Source: Ascarosepion bandense (lineage: Eukaryota > Mollusca > Cephalopoda > Sepiida > Sepiidae). Taken from it: a DNA stretch of 64,000 nt. Positions 62,692 through 64,000 of the stretch are shown piece by piece. The position numbers and the translations under genes were made by a program. The stretch lies in NCBI GenBank assembly GCA_037127315.1, contig JBBBDQ010000399.1:1129001-1193000 (forward strand), in the 5' to 3' direction. The first letter of the stretch is position 1. Each line of letters begins with the position of its first letter. The notes beneath the pieces are model-generated. The model made no database searches. It saw nothing but the letters and a program-made list of their open reading frames with translations, and was not told the DNA's origin.

Positions 62692-63302
62692 TATGCCAAC
62701 TGCAAGTCGGAGAATCTAAAATTAAACAAGTACAAGATTCAAATACCTGGGAAGTATTTTGAGAGAGGATGTAAAGTGTGACATGTAGATTCAAAGACGC
62801 GTTGGCCTGGCCAAAGAAGCATTTCAGAAGCTAACCAGAGTATTAAAAGAAAAGAAAATCTCATTAGAAACAAATAAAAGAGTGCTGGATTGTTATGCGA
62901 TATCTGTCCTTCTGTATGGAACTGAGTGCTGAAGGGTGGAGAGGCTTGAGGCAGCAGAAATGTGGCTTAACAGAAGGATACTGTGGATACCATGAACGAA
63001 GCACATGTGCAACGATGAGGTGTTGAAAAGGATGCAAACGAGAAAAAGACATCAGGAAGAGCCAAATAAGGTTCCTGGAACTCATAATGAGAAAGGATGG
63101 CCTGGAGAACTTGATACTAACAGGTCGGGGGAATGGAAAGAGATACAGGGGAAAGCAGCGTGAGACGTACTTTTTACCCCTGAGCAAATGGTTGTTGGAG
63201 CGGGGCTTAAGAGAGATTCCAAGAGAAAAATTATTGAGAGTGACAAGAGACAGATTGGAAGTCCTTGATCGCCTACGTCTTACGGCACGTGAAGAAGAAG
63301 AA
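62692..63302 (+). pseudogene. RTE-like LINE 3' end, divergent subfamily
   Basis: Frameshifted: QLQVGESKIKQVQDSNTWEV, RVGLAKEAFQKLTRVLKEKK, LETNKRVLDCYAISVLLYGT, MRKDGLENLILTGRGNGKRY, RATRDRLEVLDRLRL, then GAAGAAGAAGAATA. The partner on the minus strand upstream and the SINE between them form an inverted arrangement. Confidence 0.65.
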
Positions 63303-64000
63303 TATTCTGCTTAGTTTTTGTAATGCATTTTTGGCTATTCCGCTGCGTCTTTATATTTCAATGTCACACTTTTCGTCCTCTGTTCGAATATTTCCTTACA
63401 AGGTCTAGAACCATATATTTGCTTACAAGATGGAGAACCGAATATTTCCATACAAAAGGGAGAATCGAATATTTCTCTGCTATTTAAATGTTTGTACTAA
63501 TTTGATTTTAGTAGCTTCGATTTGTAATTTGCATTTTGGGATCATCTTTTTGCTAATAACCATAACCATGCATTCTCTCATCTTTCTGTTTATGTCTCAA
63601 CCTTCCTTCTCGCTTTCCTTCTCTGGATCCTTCTGTAGTTTTCTTTCCTGATCTGTTATCAACACTGCGTCATCTGAATATCTTATGTTTTTAAGATTGT
63701 AGCCACCAATAATGAGACAGAAAAATTCTTGACGAATCAATGGCCAGCTAAAGCTAACTAAAGAAGATGTTTCAATAAATCACCGTAAAGATGGCAAGAG
63801 GAAACAACTCTACTACCAAGAAATATAATTGCATTATTTTAAATAAATTATTAAAGCTATTGGCGGGAAGCGGTTAAATATATTTAAATTAACTACTCGC
63901 CCGTTAAGATGCAACATATATAAGGAAATAATTGAGTAATATTTTTCATTAACTCAGCAATTAATACACATTTATTGCAATACTAGAAAATATTATCATT
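63303..64000. other. No recognised gene
   Basis: An imperfect local repeat (GAATATTTCC, TACAA(A/G), AGAACC/GAATCG) lies at 63390-63475. The rest is AT-rich with no supported feature. Confidence 0.35.

Overview
This is a eukaryotic, AT-rich, repeat-dominated intergenic window. No intact host protein-coding gene is supported. The organism is inferred to be an invertebrate, most likely a coleoid (octopus-like) cephalopod. The reasons are very abundant (TA)n, (TG)n and (GATA)n arrays, dense tRNA-derived SINEs, many 3'-fragments of two non-LTR retrotransposon lineages, and Penelope-like and Helitron-like pieces. The species call is inference only; no search was possible.

Layout. Nearly all the open reading frames are shadows of microsatellites or fragments of mobile elements. 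Two LINE families dominate. One is a CR1/Jockey-type element whose best copy is at 43829-45868; it has a recognisable reverse transcriptase with one stop and frameshifts, and many 5'-truncated tails are scattered through the window. The other is an RTE-like endonuclease/RT family with (GAA)n tails, seen at 5.6, 17, 23.6, 28.7, 31.4, 34, 37, 46.7, 62 and 62.7 kb. A tRNA-type SINE, here called SINE-B, is present in about 18 copies. DNA transposons include a 431-bp Merlin-like deletion derivative with an 8-bp target duplication (50280-50710), a 435-bp hAT-type MITE with a perfect 8-bp duplication (7036-7470), and pogo- and Tc1-like remnants. Helitron-like non-autonomous elements ending in a hairpin plus CTAGT lie at 10, 22, 42 kb and elsewhere. 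One sits between two copies of a 340-bp direct duplication.

Most interesting content. A second SINE family, here called SINE-A, has a tRNA-like module followed by a 3' domain that folds as a minimal hammerhead ribozyme. Two copies (25874-25917 and 26501-26544, minus strand) keep the whole catalytic core. A separate short element carries another complete hammerhead at 26114-26169, and a third type lies at 52926-52968. Penelope-like 3' ends (11.5, 25.6, 32.4, 40.8-41.3 and 46 kb) carry related but decayed motifs. Many copies of SINE-A, the Penelope-like ends and a palindromic tRNA-like foldback family abut (TA)n arrays, often on both sides. The working hypothesis is a ribozyme-bearing SINE system that shares its integration machinery with Penelope-like elements and uses, or seeds, (TA)n tracts.

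The foldback family is a second unusual structure: tRNA-like cores with a long variable arm, flanked by long inverted arms (14665-15065, 41443-41774, 48294-48504). Transcripts across it would form long double-stranded RNA.
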